Counted from the first letter of the stretch, positions 36,098 through 45,621 are shown. The stretch: 64,000 bases of DNA from Anaerobacillus arseniciselenatis (GCF_001865995.1 NZ_MLQQ01000001.1:186001-250000); one strand, 5' to 3'. A program made the numbers and translations. The notes: a model not told the origin generated them from the sequence alone.

Positions 36098-36548
36098 TTG
36101 ACACCACTCCGTTTAGTATCATATCGACATGGGGAATGCCATCCTCTAAATAAACTTCAGAAACCGGTTGAAAACCGAATGAGCCGTAAAACTCTTTTAA
36201 ATAATCTTGTGCTTGTATTTTTATTTTCGTTTCGTTCAAACCATTTTTTGTAAAGTCAATCGCATTATTTAATAATTCAGTCGCTAAGCCGTTACGACGA
36301 TATTTTTCTTTCACAATCACACGCCCAATCGACGCTTCTTCATACTTAAGACCGGCCTCTAAAATCCGGCAATAAGCCTTAATCTCTCCTTCTTCTTCTG
36401 TAAACAAATGAAAACAGTGTTGATCAATATCATCGAGTTCAGGATACGGACAATCTTGCTCAACGACAAAGATGTTCAACCGCTCTTTAATAATATTGTA
36501 AAGCTGTTCGTTCGTTAATTCCTCAAAAGTTTTTAATTGCCAACTCAT
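36078..36548 (-). CDS. GNAT N-acetyltransferase, ElaA family
   Basis: 156 residues. LYNIIKERLNIFVVEQDCPYPELDDIDQHCFHL is the ElaA signature; acetyl-CoA loop SIGRVIVKEKYRRNGLATELLNNAI (Arg/Gln-x-x-Gly-x-Gly/Ala variant). KIQAQDYLKEFYGSFGFQPV completes the GNAT fold. The substrate of ElaA proteins is not known. First gene of a pair with the P1 peptidase, overlapping by 20 bases. Confidence 0.88.
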   Translation of the reverse strand: MSWQLKTFEELTNEQLYNIIKERLNIFVVEQDCPYPELDDIDQHCFHLFTEEEGEIKAYCRILEAGLKYEEASIGRVIVKEKYRRNGLATELLNNAIDFTKNGLNETKIKIQAQDYLKEFYGSFGFQPVSEVYLEDGIPHVDMILNGVVSNEAAKA

Positions 36549-36651
36549 CTGAATTCCCCTCTAACTAATCTTTTTTATATTACAATCCACTTTATGCTGT
36601 AATGTGAAAGAAAACCAAAGGCTCACATTACAAAAACCTAGGTTTTCTTAA

Positions 36652-38442
36652 TTACACAACGTCATTTTTTAAGTGCCCGTTGTAAAGCTCATAATAAAAG
36701 CCTTTTTGTTTTAATAACGATTGGTGATCTCCTTTTTCAAGCACCTGTCCGTCATTTAAAACGATAATTTGATCTGCTTGTTGAATCGTATTAAGTCGAT
36801 GAGCAATAACAAAGCTCGTTCTCCCTGACATTAACCTTGATAACGCCTCTTGTATTTTGATTTCTGTTACTGTATCAATACTACTCGTAGCCTCATCTAA
36901 TATTAAAATTTTCGGTCGAGCCAAAATCGCTCTAGAAATCGAAAGAAGTTGCTTTTGACCTTGACTAATGCCACCGCCTTCTTGCGTTAACACTGTATCA
37001 AACCCGTTCGGAAACTTCTTAATAAAAGAATAAGCATTTGCTAATTTTGCTGCTTCAATCACTTCCTCATCTGAGGCATCGAGTTTACCGTAACGAATAT
37101 TTTCGCGAATCGTCCCTTGAAAAAGAAATGGATCTTGCAAAACAAAGCCCATATGCTGCCTTAAACTTTCCCTAGTAACGCTTGAAATATCATTACCATC
37201 AATCAAAATAGATCCCTTATCACAGTCATAAAAGCGGCTAAGCAAATTAATGATCGTCGTTTTCCCTGCACCGGTCGGTCCAACGAGAGCAACCGTTTCT
37301 CCAGCATTTGCTCGAAATGAAACATCGAAAATCGTCTGACCATCTTCATTTTCATCATAAGAAAACGAAACATTCCGAAAGTCGACATTACCTTTAACCG
37401 TTGGTAACTCCATATGATCCTTGGCCTCTTTTTCTTTTTCCTCGTCCAACACATCAAAAACTCGCTCAGCTCCAGCAACTGCCGAAAGAAGTGTATTATA
37501 TTGATTTGCTAAGTCATTTAATGGACGCGTAAACTGCCTCGAGTATTGAGTAAACGTTACAATGATACCGATAGAAACAAGATCGTATAAAGCAAGAACC
37601 CCACCTGCCAGTGCGATAATCGCAAAACTTAAATTGTTCAACACATTCATCAACTTCGGAATAAACCCCGAGTAGGCCTGTGCCCAATAACCTGACGTTT
37701 TCAGGCGCTCATTTTTTTCATTAAACTCTTTGATAACTTTTTCTTCTTGTGAAAATGTTTTAACGACACTTTGTCCTGAGACTGTTTCTTCAATATATCC
37801 ATTTAGGTCCCCTAAATTTCGCTGTTGCTCACGAAAAAACTTCCTCGTTCTCGTCGTAATCCATTTCATCCCGAAATAAAGAAGAGGAATAACGGTTAAC
37901 GTAATCAATGTTAATAAAGGACTTAGATAAATCATAAAAGCTACAGTACCGACAAGTGTAAGCACACTTGAAAAAATTTGAATAACTGAAGTATTCAATG
38001 TCCTACTTACATTTTCAATATCATTTGTCAGTCGGCTCATTAGTTCGCCGTGCTGCTTTCGATCAAAAAAACTAATCGGTAAGCGGTGGAGATGTCTAAA
38101 CAAATGTCGCCGCAACGAGTATACCGTATTTTGAGCAATGCCGATCATCAAATAATTTTGTAACCATATCGCAAGCGAATTAACGACATAAATAATTCCA
38201 AGAAAAATAAGTAACCATAGCAACCCTTCTGTATTTCTTAATACGATATAATCGTCTACAGCGACCCCGATTAAATACGGTCCTAATAGCGTCAATATAA
38301 CACTTATTGTAATTAAAAATAAAATAAAGGTAAGTAAGCCTTTTTGTTCTGCTAAATAAAGCCAAATTCTTTTCACCGTTCCCCAAATATTTTTCGTTTT
38401 CGGTGGAGGTCCACCTGATGCGGAATGCGGATGTTTAGCCAT
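36652..38442 (-). CDS. ABC exporter half-transporter (YfiC-like)
   Basis: 596 residues: six transmembrane helices (residues about 35-310) and a nucleotide-binding domain with Walker A VGPTGAGKTTI, signature ISQGQKQLLS, Walker B ILILDEATSSID and H-loop VIAHRLNTI. The signature starts with ISQGQ, not LSGGQ, which marks one degenerate ATP site, as in heterodimeric exporters such as BmrCD or YfiBC. The partner gene ends 8 bases inside its start. Probably exports lipids or drugs. The N-terminal tail HPHSASGGPPPKTKN is typical of the longer partner. Confidence 0.9.
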   Translation of the reverse strand: MAKHPHSASGGPPPKTKNIWGTVKRIWLYLAEQKGLLTFILFLITISVILTLLGPYLIGVAVDDYIVLRNTEGLLWLLIFLGIIYVVNSLAIWLQNYLMIGIAQNTVYSLRRHLFRHLHRLPISFFDRKQHGELMSRLTNDIENVSRTLNTSVIQIFSSVLTLVGTVAFMIYLSPLLTLITLTVIPLLYFGMKWITTRTRKFFREQQRNLGDLNGYIEETVSGQSVVKTFSQEEKVIKEFNEKNERLKTSGYWAQAYSGFIPKLMNVLNNLSFAIIALAGGVLALYDLVSIGIIVTFTQYSRQFTRPLNDLANQYNTLLSAVAGAERVFDVLDEEKEKEAKDHMELPTVKGNVDFRNVSFSYDENEDGQTIFDVSFRANAGETVALVGPTGAGKTTIINLLSRFYDCDKGSILIDGNDISSVTRESLRQHMGFVLQDPFLFQGTIRENIRYGKLDASDEEVIEAAKLANAYSFIKKFPNGFDTVLTQEGGGISQGQKQLLSISRAILARPKILILDEATSSIDTVTEIKIQEALSRLMSGRTSFVIAHRLNTIQQADQIIVLNDGQVLEKGDHQSLLKQKGFYYELYNGHLKNDVV

Positions 38443-40165
38443 GGCCTACTACCTCCTCATGATGCTGTGAAGCATAAATCTTTTGATATAAAGGGCTTTT
38501 TTTCATTAAATCATTATGTTTTCCATTTGCAACGATCATACCATCTTCTAAAAGTAAAATATTATCAGCAACCATCACTGTACTGATTTTTTGCGTAATA
38601 ATAAACGTCGTGCATGATTGTTTTTTAATCGCTTCCAATATTTTCGCTTCCGTTTGTAAATCTAACGCACTCGTACTGTCGTCTAATAATAATATTTTCG
38701 GTTTTCTAATAAGTGCTCTGGCAATCGATAAGCGTTGTTTTTGACCTCCAGAAAGATTGACTCCTCTTTGACCTAGAATTGTTTCATATTGTTGTGGTAA
38801 GTTTACAATCGTCTCATGAATTTGTGCTGCTTTTGCAGCTTCTACAATTTCATCCATCGTTGCATTTTCTTTTCCCCAACAAATATTTTCTTTCACTGTT
38901 CCTGAAAAAAGACGTGCTTCTTGTGGTACATAACCAATTTGCTTTCGTAAAAATTCAAGCTTCATCGTCTTCACATTTTGATGATCAAGATAAATAGCAC
39001 CACTATTTACATCATACAAACGTGGTATCAACTGAAATAGTGACGACTTTCCTGAGCCTGTTGCACCTAAAATAGCGACCGTTTCTGACGCCCTCACATC
39101 AAAACTAATCTCTTTTAACACTTTTTCGTCGGTATTAGGGTATTTAAATGACACTTGATCAAACTGAATATTCCCACGAACTGTAGATTCCTTTAGTAAT
39201 GACCCTTCTCCATCAGTAAGATCGACCTCAACGTCTAACACTTCAGAAATCCGCGCTGACGATGCTTTTGCTCTTGCAAATCCCATTAAAATAAAGGAAA
39301 AAACAGAAAAAGCGAACATAATTCTTGTCGCATAGTTAATTAAAGCGACAATTTCCCCTACATTAGCTTGATTGGCATTCACTTGAGCACTTCCAAACCA
39401 TAAAATCACTAAAATACTTAAATTCATTACAAGTAACAGTACTGGCATCGTTAATTCAATTAACCTAAGTGCCGTAACCGTTTCATCTTTTAATTCATGA
39501 TTTGTTTTCGCAAACCGTTCTTGCTCATGTTTTTTTCGTAGAAAAGCTTTAATTAAACGCATCCCAGATAAGTTTTCACGCATGACGCTATTGACTGCAT
39601 CTAACTTTTCTTGAACCGCGCGGAAAAGCTTCACACCTTTGGACATTAACCACACCATAAATAGCAGTAACAATGGCATAGCGACAACTAAAATTAGAGC
39701 TAATCGCCAATTAACGATTAAAGCCATAACGACCCCACCGATGACGAGTAGCGGTGCTCTAGCAGCAATTCTTAACGCCATAAATACTAATACTTGAATT
39801 TGTGTCACATCATTCGTTAATCTCGTAATTAATGAAGATGTAGGAAAACGGTTTAAATTAGCAAAAGAAAATGATTGCACTTTATCAAATAAGCTTTTTC
39901 GAACGTCATATCCAAAACTTTGACTAACATGTGCTGAATAAAATGAATTTATAATTCCTGCTGCAAACCCTACTAAAGACAACCCGACCATTATACCACC
40001 CCAAATAAGGACGACAGAAAGGTCATTTTTCAAAATTCCTTCATCAATAATTTTAGCAATAAAGAGCGGAGATAGAAGTTCAACAAATAACTCAACAAAC
40101 ATTAGCAAGAGCGCAATATAAATTGGCTTTTTATAAGATTTCAAAAACGATAGTACTTTTAACAT
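38435..40165 (-). CDS. ABC exporter half-transporter (YfiB-like)
   Basis: 576 residues: six membrane helices, then a nucleotide-binding domain with Walker A LGATGSGKSSL, canonical signature LSGGQKQRLS, Walker B ILLLDDSTSALD (the residue after the second Asp is Ser where the catalytic Glu normally is) and ITQKISTV in place of the usual His switch loop. These losses place the degenerate site partly here, so the two halves are complementary, as in BmrC/BmrD. GGGGGAC selects ATG 40165. Stop and start of the two genes overlap by 8 bases. Confidence 0.9.
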   Translation of the reverse strand: MLKVLSFLKSYKKPIYIALLLMFVELFVELLSPLFIAKIIDEGILKNDLSVVLIWGGIMVGLSLVGFAAGIINSFYSAHVSQSFGYDVRKSLFDKVQSFSFANLNRFPTSSLITRLTNDVTQIQVLVFMALRIAARAPLLVIGGVVMALIVNWRLALILVVAMPLLLLFMVWLMSKGVKLFRAVQEKLDAVNSVMRENLSGMRLIKAFLRKKHEQERFAKTNHELKDETVTALRLIELTMPVLLLVMNLSILVILWFGSAQVNANQANVGEIVALINYATRIMFAFSVFSFILMGFARAKASSARISEVLDVEVDLTDGEGSLLKESTVRGNIQFDQVSFKYPNTDEKVLKEISFDVRASETVAILGATGSGKSSLFQLIPRLYDVNSGAIYLDHQNVKTMKLEFLRKQIGYVPQEARLFSGTVKENICWGKENATMDEIVEAAKAAQIHETIVNLPQQYETILGQRGVNLSGGQKQRLSIARALIRKPKILLLDDSTSALDLQTEAKILEAIKKQSCTTFIITQKISTVMVADNILLLEDGMIVANGKHNDLMKKSPLYQKIYASQHHEEVVGHG

Positions 40166-40416
40166 ATACGTCCCCCAGTTTATACGTTGCTGACCAATCA
40201 AATTATGTATAAAAATCATTGTATTTAGTGTAAATCGAAAGGTGAAAATATTCAATTAATATAGTTTTTAATTTTGAGTTTTGAGTTATTGTGGGTAATG
40301 CTGCGAAGCATCTGGAGGAAGTTCGTTAGTAAAAGTAGCAATGATAAACATTCAACTGTAAATTCCAACTTCTCTTTTGCTTTTACGGCGTAAGTTCTTC
40401 ATTATATTCCTATTTG

Positions 40417-40442
40417 AAAAAAGCCTCCTTGAACAGAGGCTT
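40417..40442 (-). terminator. Rho-independent terminator
   Basis: AAGCCTC / GAGGCTT stem with T6 on the minus strand, 77 bases past the stop of the acidic-protein gene. The gap 40166-40518 also has an inverted pair of TTTTGAGTTTTGAGTTATT tracts (40275, 40465) and no gene. Confidence 0.75.
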
Positions 40443-40518
40443 CTTTAAATCATCATTGAATTCACTCTCACAACTAATAACTCAAAACTCTTCACTCAAC
40501 ACTCTTCCCTCACAACTT

Positions 40519-41205
40519 TTAAGACGGATCAAACCCTTCCATTACGTCCATATTTCCTTCAATTAGTTCGATAATAGCTCCTGCTTCTTCTTTACTAAAA
40601 ATGAAGTTCGTTTCATCTTCAATCGTTCCATCATCTTCAGTAAAAATTCGGTTCACTCGATGCAAGATGCCATCACCTGTTTCTTTTAAAACACCAAATT
40701 TGTATGTCACTTCAACCTCATCTAGGTAAGAATAAGCTAAAACTTCAGGAGTCGTCCACTCGACATCGACAACGACATCATACGCCCCTCCGTCTACGTA
40801 AGCTTCGTCAACCTCACCATCTTCATCATAGGTTTCTTCACTCTCATCTATATGATCTTCGAAGAATTCATCTTCATCAACCTCTTCAACTTCTGTGTCC
40901 ATGAAGTTGTGAAAAGATTCGTGAACAGCATCTAGAATTTCTTCAATATCGGGAAGAATTTGCCGATATGTATCTCCAGCGGTAAAATCAAATTCCTCCA
41001 TATAAAATTCTTCATTATGTGGATCAAAAAATAAAGTACAGAAATCTTCTCGTTCATCACCTTCATACTCGACAAAAAATTCTAGTTTCGGGTGCTTTGC
41101 TGCTCTGTCAATTCTCATATGACCTAGTTCATCATAATCTTCGCAAATTGACTCTAAAGAATCTTGCATTTCACTACATACTCGATCAAACCATTCTAAT
41201 GACAT
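40519..41205 (-). CDS. Highly acidic hypothetical protein
   Basis: 228 residues, with about a third Asp plus Glu, soluble. The middle (about 108-135, EVEEVDEDEFFEDHIDESEE) is an almost purely acidic linker between two folded parts: a first with FFVEYEGDEREDFCTLFFDPHNEEFYMEEF and a last with EVTYKFGVLKETGDGILHRVNR. I do not recognise a domain. AAGGTGGGA precedes the ATG. Strong acidity could reflect salt adaptation or a calcium/protein-binding role, but nothing in the sequence decides. Confidence 0.65.
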   Translation of the reverse strand: MSLEWFDRVCSEMQDSLESICEDYDELGHMRIDRAAKHPKLEFFVEYEGDEREDFCTLFFDPHNEEFYMEEFDFTAGDTYRQILPDIEEILDAVHESFHNFMDTEVEEVDEDEFFEDHIDESEETYDEDGEVDEAYVDGGAYDVVVDVEWTTPEVLAYSYLDEVEVTYKFGVLKETGDGILHRVNRIFTEDDGTIEDETNFIFSKEEAGAIIELIEGNMDVMEGFDPS

Positions 41206-41314
41206 CAGTACATCCCACCTTTTTAAAGTTTACATACTTATTATGCCTTGATTAGCAACAGTTGTTCATTCCACATATATCCAATTTTTATAGTATTCAA
41301 AATGTCGGGAGCTT

Positions 41315-41458
41315 TCCTTTTTCATACAACACTGTCACCACCTAAATTGTAAAAGGAGAGCGATTTCCTTCTCTTCGCTGTAAACCTCTATCTAGTTTTA
41401 GAGGCTCGTTCAGGAAAGTCCCCCTCCTTTTTTCATACAAAACCAACATGACGTCATT
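41315..41458. repeat. Family D hairpin (TTTTCATACAAAA type), copy 1
   Basis: TCACCACCTAAATTGTAAAAGGAG... fold-back ending CTCCTTTTTTCATACAAAAC, with inner GAGGCTCGTTC pairing. The same modules recur at 44455-44828 and 52850-53032. It fills the start of the 421-base gap 41206-41626. Confidence 0.65.
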
Positions 41459-41497
41459 AAATCACTTTCAATTTTGTAAAAAACGAGCCTTTCTTTC

Positions 41498-41550
41498 CAA
41501 CTATCCCCTAACCAACAAACTAACAAACCAACTAGCCAACTAACCATCTT
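41498..41550. repeat. AACYAACTA low-complexity tract
   Basis: Degenerate tandem AACCAAC / AAACTAAC units next to a family D hairpin. Similar tracts lie at 44840-44872 and, in reverse complement, at 52774-52835, each beside family D. Confidence 0.7.
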
Positions 41551-41626
41551 ACATAAAATACCTGCTCTTACTTAAAACTATACCTACATAAGAAAGGAAG
41601 AAAGAAAGAAAGGAAGGAGTTTGCGG

Positions 41627-42946
41627 ATGTCATCAAAAAGGTTGCTCATCAATATTCGTTCGAGTTTTTGGTATATTCCTTCGCTATATGGGATTATCTC
41701 AATTTTTCTTGCTCTTGCTAGCCTTAGATTGGATTACTATGTGACAGATTCTGATATTTCGAATCTTATTCCAGCAATTTTTCTTACTGACATCGATTTA
41801 GCCCGTACGATCTTAAGTACGATTTCAGCTTCACTCCTAACGATGACGACGATTACGTTTTCGACGATTTTAGTCGTGTTAACTACTTTCCTATCTGAGT
41901 TTTCACCTAGAACATTGCAAAACTTTATTACCGACCATAGTACTCAGCGTGTATTAGGCGTTTTTGTTGGTGGTTTCACCTACTCTATTCTTTTATTACT
42001 TTTTTTAAGAGATGATCTTTCAACAACGTTTATCGTACCGAGTTTTGCAGTTCTATTAGCAATTTTTTGCCTGATTATGTTCGTTTTTTTTATCAACCAC
42101 GTATCGAAGTGGATGCAAGTGAGTAATTTAATTCACAATATTACGTTAAAAATCATGAAACGTATCGATCAAAAGTTTGAAGATAAAAATAAAGTTCACG
42201 AAGATGCGCCATGGGAAGATTGGGAAAGCGATGAACTAACTCATCTCAATCCAAAAAAAATGAAACTAAACACTTCTGGCTATATTAAACATATTGATTT
42301 ATACGGAATCATTAAACAAGCAACAATAGATGATTACATTATAAAAATTGAAAAAAAAGTTGGTGAATACGTAGACCAGGATAGTGACATTCTCTCGATT
42401 TGGGCTATAGGAGGCCACCATAGTATCGATCATTACGAAAAGTATATTTCAGTAGCTAAAGAAAAAGCTCCTGTCGATGATATAGAGTTCGGGTTAACTA
42501 AAATTGTTGAAATTGCACTTAGAGCCTTATCCCCAGGTGTGAACGATCCGAATACCGCGATTAATTGTATCGAAAACTTAGGAAAGATCTTAACTAAACT
42601 CGGCCAAAAACATTTACCAAGATCTTATCATAATGATGCTAATCGAAATTTACGTGTCATCTTCGAACACCCTTGTTTTTACGATTACTTATTTAAATGC
42701 TTTTACCAAATTCGTAAGTACGGCTTTGATGACATTTCAGTCCTTCAATCAGCGTTAAAAGCTTTTACTTTAATTTGCGAACGGAACTCAAAACAGATTA
42801 AAGATACGATCTGGGAATTTACTGAACATATTATTGAAGGAATTGACCCGAAAGATTTACTTACCCTAGACAAAAAATACATTAACGACGAACTACAGCG
42901 ACTCGCCAAAGCCTCCAACAAAAAGAATGAGTATAAACCAATGTAG
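41627..42946 (+). CDS. DUF2254 membrane protein
   Basis: 439 residues. Four N-terminal transmembrane helices (about 15-165), containing the DUF2254 hallmarks DIDLARTILSTISASLLTMTTITFSTILVVL and SEFSPRTLQNF, then a cytosolic region of about 270 residues with EFGLTKIVEIALRALSPGVNDPNTAINCI. Function unknown. AAGGAG selects ATG 41627, six bases inside the longest frame. An A/G-rich GAAAGAAAGAAAGGAAGG tract lies directly upstream. It is followed 29 bases later by nfo. Confidence 0.88.
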   Translation: MSSKRLLINIRSSFWYIPSLYGIISIFLALASLRLDYYVTDSDISNLIPAIFLTDIDLARTILSTISASLLTMTTITFSTILVVLTTFLSEFSPRTLQNFITDHSTQRVLGVFVGGFTYSILLLLFLRDDLSTTFIVPSFAVLLAIFCLIMFVFFINHVSKWMQVSNLIHNITLKIMKRIDQKFEDKNKVHEDAPWEDWESDELTHLNPKKMKLNTSGYIKHIDLYGIIKQATIDDYIIKIEKKVGEYVDQDSDILSIWAIGGHHSIDHYEKYISVAKEKAPVDDIEFGLTKIVEIALRALSPGVNDPNTAINCIENLGKILTKLGQKHLPRSYHNDANRNLRVIFEHPCFYDYLFKCFYQIRKYGFDDISVLQSALKAFTLICERNSKQIKDTIWEFTEHIIEGIDPKDLLTLDKKYINDELQRLAKASNKKNEYKPM

Positions 42947-42975
42947 TTCGTTTTGCAGACAAAGTAGGTGAAATG

Positions 42976-43809
42976 ATGTACATCGGTTGCCATGTGAGTA
43001 TTAGAAACGGTTACGACCAAGCTGCGAAAACGGCACATGCCCTTGGTGCTAATGCTTTTCAATACTTCCCGAAAAATCCAAGAAGTATTTCAATTAAAGA
43101 TTTTGATAAAAAGACAGCATCACTTTGCAAACAATTTTGCCAATTGAATGAACTTGTTTCTGTCGCGCACACACCTTATCCTACAAAGCTCATTTCGGAA
43201 AATCGTGACCTAGAAAAACAAATCATTTCTTCACTTTTAAATGATTTAGAAATTGCCGAGGCTTGTGGCTCGCTTGGCGTTGTTGTACATTTCGGTTCAA
43301 TGAAAAGTGGTGACCCTCTCGAAGGTTATAAAAAGATGATTTCCTTATTAAATTCAGTGTTACATAAATGGAGTGGAAATGCGCTAATACTTATTGAAAA
43401 CAATGCTGGTGCAGGAACTAATATGGGGACTACATTAGAGGAAATGGTACAAATTCGAAAACTAACAGATGCACCAGAAAAGATCGGTTTCTGCTTTGAT
43501 ACATGCCATTCGTTCGCTAGCGGGTTATGGGATGGAGACAATTGGGATAGTCTAGTCGAAAAAGGATTAGAACTCGGGTATTTTCAACATTTAAAAGTCA
43601 TTCATTTAAATAATTCAAAATATGCAAGCGGAAAAAGAAAAGATCGTCACGCTAACTTATTGAACGGCTATATAACTAAAACACAATTAGAGCAATTTAT
43701 ACACTCCTCAGTTGTCAACAATGTCCCTCTTATTTTAGAGACACCTATTGATGAGGCGAAGCACTCACATAAGGATGAAATACAGCTTGTCAAACAGTGG
43801 CTAAATTAA
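42976..43809 (+). CDS. nfo: Endonuclease IV (AP endonuclease)
   Basis: 277 residues, TIM barrel with the trinuclear zinc site complete: His in SVAHTPY, His in VVVHFGSM, Glu in LIENNAGAG, Asp and His in GFCFDTCHSFASG, His in IHLNNSK, Asp and His in KDRHANL, Glu in LILETP. Cleaves 5' to abasic sites in base excision repair. TAGGTG five bases upstream favours ATG 42976 over ATG 42973. Placed 29 bases after the DUF2254 gene, so probably cotranscribed. Confidence 0.93.
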   Translation: MYIGCHVSIRNGYDQAAKTAHALGANAFQYFPKNPRSISIKDFDKKTASLCKQFCQLNELVSVAHTPYPTKLISENRDLEKQIISSLLNDLEIAEACGSLGVVVHFGSMKSGDPLEGYKKMISLLNSVLHKWSGNALILIENNAGAGTNMGTTLEEMVQIRKLTDAPEKIGFCFDTCHSFASGLWDGDNWDSLVEKGLELGYFQHLKVIHLNNSKYASGKRKDRHANLLNGYITKTQLEQFIHSSVVNNVPLILETPIDEAKHSHKDEIQLVKQWLN

Positions 43810-43897
43810 TTTTTCTTATCACTGGAACTAGTCACATTTTATTCAAAAAGTCACATGACAATATGTGAGAATTTACACACGTAAACTTTATAAATTT

Positions 43898-43932
43898 TGA
43901 TATAATTATAGTAATGATAATCATTTTCATTA
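43898..43932 (+). promoter_or_regulatory. Extended -10 promoter overlapped by a Fur box
   Basis: TGATATAAT (43898-43906) is an extended -10. TGATAATCATTTTCA (43915-43929) differs by one base from the 7-1-7 Fur consensus TGATAATNATTATCA and covers the expected start of transcription for the DUF1450 gene, so iron-dependent repression is expected. Confidence 0.7.
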
Positions 43933-43949
43933 ACGAAGGGGATAGACAC

Positions 43950-44168
43950 ATGGAAAAAATATATTTTTGTAAAGAAAATAAATTTAAATCTAAAAAAGTT
44001 TATAAGAAACTTAAGTCCCTTGATCTCAATATTAAAGTTAAACTAAAAGGTTGTATCGGAAAATGTAAAACGTGCAAACATAGCCCTTTTTCAGTCGTTG
44101 ACGGAAACGTATTAAAATGTGAAACTTCGAAAGAGTTGTACAAGGAAATTTACAAAAAAGTTAATTAA
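43950..44168 (+). CDS. DUF1450 small thioredoxin-like protein, Fur-controlled
   Basis: 72 residues, very basic. MEKIYFCKENKFKSKKVYKKL, then GCIGKCKTCKHSPFSVVDG and KCETSKELYKEI. The Cys arrangement (Cys8, then C-x3-C-x2-C, then a last Cys) and fold pattern fit the DUF1450/YuzB family, related to 2Fe-2S thioredoxin-like ferredoxins. Expression is likely repressed by Fur in iron-replete cells. ATG 43950 follows AAGGGG; the upstream in-frame ATG overlaps the Fur box and would be untranscribed. Redox or iron role inferred. Confidence 0.78.
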   Translation: MEKIYFCKENKFKSKKVYKKLKSLDLNIKVKLKGCIGKCKTCKHSPFSVVDGNVLKCETSKELYKEIYKKVN

Positions 44169-44240
44169 TAAACAAAATTATACCTAACGTTTCATTAGTT
44201 CAGATGAAGTTTTATCAAAAGCGTTGAGAGGTGATATTTC

Positions 44241-44450
44241 ATGGAACCAGCTATTTTAGTTCACATAATACTTGGAAGTACGCTATCTTTATTAATTATA
44301 TTAACCATATATTATATCCTGCGAATGCTATTATCTTCGCAAGAACAAAAAGCTAATTTTAAAGCAAAATTTAAACGTTTCGGAATTTTAACCGTTGTTG
44401 TTTATGTTGTATACATGGGGTGGGTATTTATTAAAAATAATTTTATTTAA
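44241..44450 (+). CDS. Small two-helix membrane protein
   Basis: 69 residues: hydrophobic helix 1 at about 5-28 (LVHIILGSTLSLLIILTIYYIL), a basic linker QEQKANFKAKFKRFG, and helix 2 at about 48-65. No known domain. GAGAGGTG precedes the ATG. It is 72 bases after the DUF1450 gene in the same direction with no obvious terminator between, so it may share the Fur-controlled transcript. Confidence 0.6.
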   Translation: MEPAILVHIILGSTLSLLIILTIYYILRMLLSSQEQKANFKAKFKRFGILTVVVYVVYMGWVFIKNNFI

Positions 44451-44454
44451 GTAA

Positions 44455-44582
44455 AACTTCATGACGGTAACCGTCCCCACTAATATGGAAAAGAACGAGC
44501 AATTCCCTTCTCTTCGCTGTAAACTTCTAGCGAATTTTAGAGGCTCGTTCACGAAATTACTCGTTCTTTTTTCATACAAAAC
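44455..44582. repeat. Family D hairpin, copy 2
   Basis: CATGACGGTAACCGTC at the left; AAAGAACGAG / CTCGTTCTTT stem and TTTTTTCATACAAAAC at the right. Inner GAGGCTCGTTC segment is shared with copy 1. Confidence 0.7.
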
Positions 44583-44828
44583 CGCAATGGCGGATATCCC
44601 GCCACCATCTAATATGAAAAGACGGGTGCTTTCCCTCACTTCACCTTGAACTTCTAACGAAGCTACTGACCTCAATCACATCATGGAATTCAACTTAGAA
44701 TTAACTTCATGCTGCTTTGCGACGAGGAAGCCTACTTCAAAGCTATACTGGTAGACGCAGGAGCACTCTCAGACGTTGGTTCGCAAAATCACCCGCCTTT
44801 TTTCATACAAAATCTTCATGACGACACA
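44583..44828. repeat. Family D hairpin, copy 3, with inserted GCGACGAG module
   Basis: ATGGCGGATATCCCGCCA, AAAAGACGGGTG / CACCCGCCTTTT and TTTTTTCATACAAAATC mark family D. The middle (about 44680-44780) carries TGCTTTGCGACGAGGAAGCC and GACGCAGGAGCAC, related to the family E modules near 58250 and 59890. Together with copy 2 and the tract at 44840 it fills the gap 44451-44940. Confidence 0.65.
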
Positions 44829-44880
44829 CCACTACGGACCTAACTAACAAACCACTAACCAACTAACCAACTTCCATACA

Positions 44881-44918
44881 AAAAAAGCTTAAGAGATTTT
44901 CGTCTCCAAGCTCTTTTT
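44881..44918 (-). terminator. Rho-independent terminator of the TVP38 gene
   Basis: AGCTTAAGAGA / TCTCCAAGCT stem (one mismatch) with TTTTTTTG on the minus strand. Confidence 0.75.
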
Positions 44919-44940
44919 TTAGTATAAAATTTTCGTACAT

Positions 44941-45621
44941 CTATAAAAACTGTGTAAACCTTAATGCATTTGACTTTTTCTTCTTTTTATATTTCATATA
45001 AATAAAGGATACAACAAACGCAATTGCAATGATTAGAAAAATCATCAATTGATCAAATGTTCCATTTATAATCCCTAACGGAACAAGAGATAAAACGCTA
45101 AAGTAAATAAGGTTACCTATACTCGTAGCTAAAATAAAATCTTTAAATTTTATCGAGCTTACCCCGCTGACCATATTAATAATACTTGTCGGGGCAACCG
45201 GAACAACTCTTGCAAACAATACGTACATAAACCCATTTTTTTCAGCTTTTTCTTTAATATTGACACTAACTTTTTTCTCTAAAAAATCTTTAAAGCAATA
45301 GCGAATACTAACAAAGACGATAGCTGCAGCTACGACACTAAAAATCCAACTCCAAATGACTCCGTAGAAAAAACCAAAAAACGCAATGTTTTTCGTTAAA
45401 ATTAGAATTAACGGAAAAATAGTTAATGTATTTTGAATCAGTATGACGATAAATGTTACTAACAACAATAAAGGTAATTGATCACTAACTGTATTATATA
45501 AATGATCCAATTCGCCTGCTCTCAGTGTATAAAACAGTTCTGAATTTATGAGAAAATATATAGTAACTAATAAAATAGTAAGGAATAAAATAATTTTTAC
45601 CCAACCTTTAATCAAATTCAC
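44941..45621 (-). CDS. TVP38/TMEM64 (DedA-like) membrane protein
   Basis: 226 residues with about six hydrophobic segments. The SNARE-associated/VTT domain core is visible: GFFYGVIWSWIFSVVAAAIVFVSIRYCFKDF, then FARVVPVAPTSIINMVSGVSSIKFKDFILATSIGNL with the conserved Arg-Val-x-Pro. Such proteins act as lipid scramblases or transporters in the envelope. The best-spaced start may be TTG 45615; the GTG at 45621 is too close to GAAGG. Single gene. Confidence 0.85.
   Translation of the reverse strand: MNLIKGWVKIILFLTILLVTIYFLINSELFYTLRAGELDHLYNTVSDQLPLLLLVTFIVILIQNTLTIFPLILILTKNIAFFGFFYGVIWSWIFSVVAAAIVFVSIRYCFKDFLEKKVSVNIKEKAEKNGFMYVLFARVVPVAPTSIINMVSGVSSIKFKDFILATSIGNLIYFSVLSLVPLGIINGTFDQLMIFLIIAIAFVVSFIYMKYKKKKKSNALRFTQFL

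Noticed and set aside
36599-36631. GTAATGTGA / TCACATTAC hairpin after the ABC genes
   Set aside because: Stem is good but the loop is 15 bases and no T-run follows on the minus strand, so I do not call it a terminator.
44461-44649. A 62-codon open frame in the family D region
   Set aside because: Entirely made of two hairpin repeats and lacks a Shine-Dalgarno.
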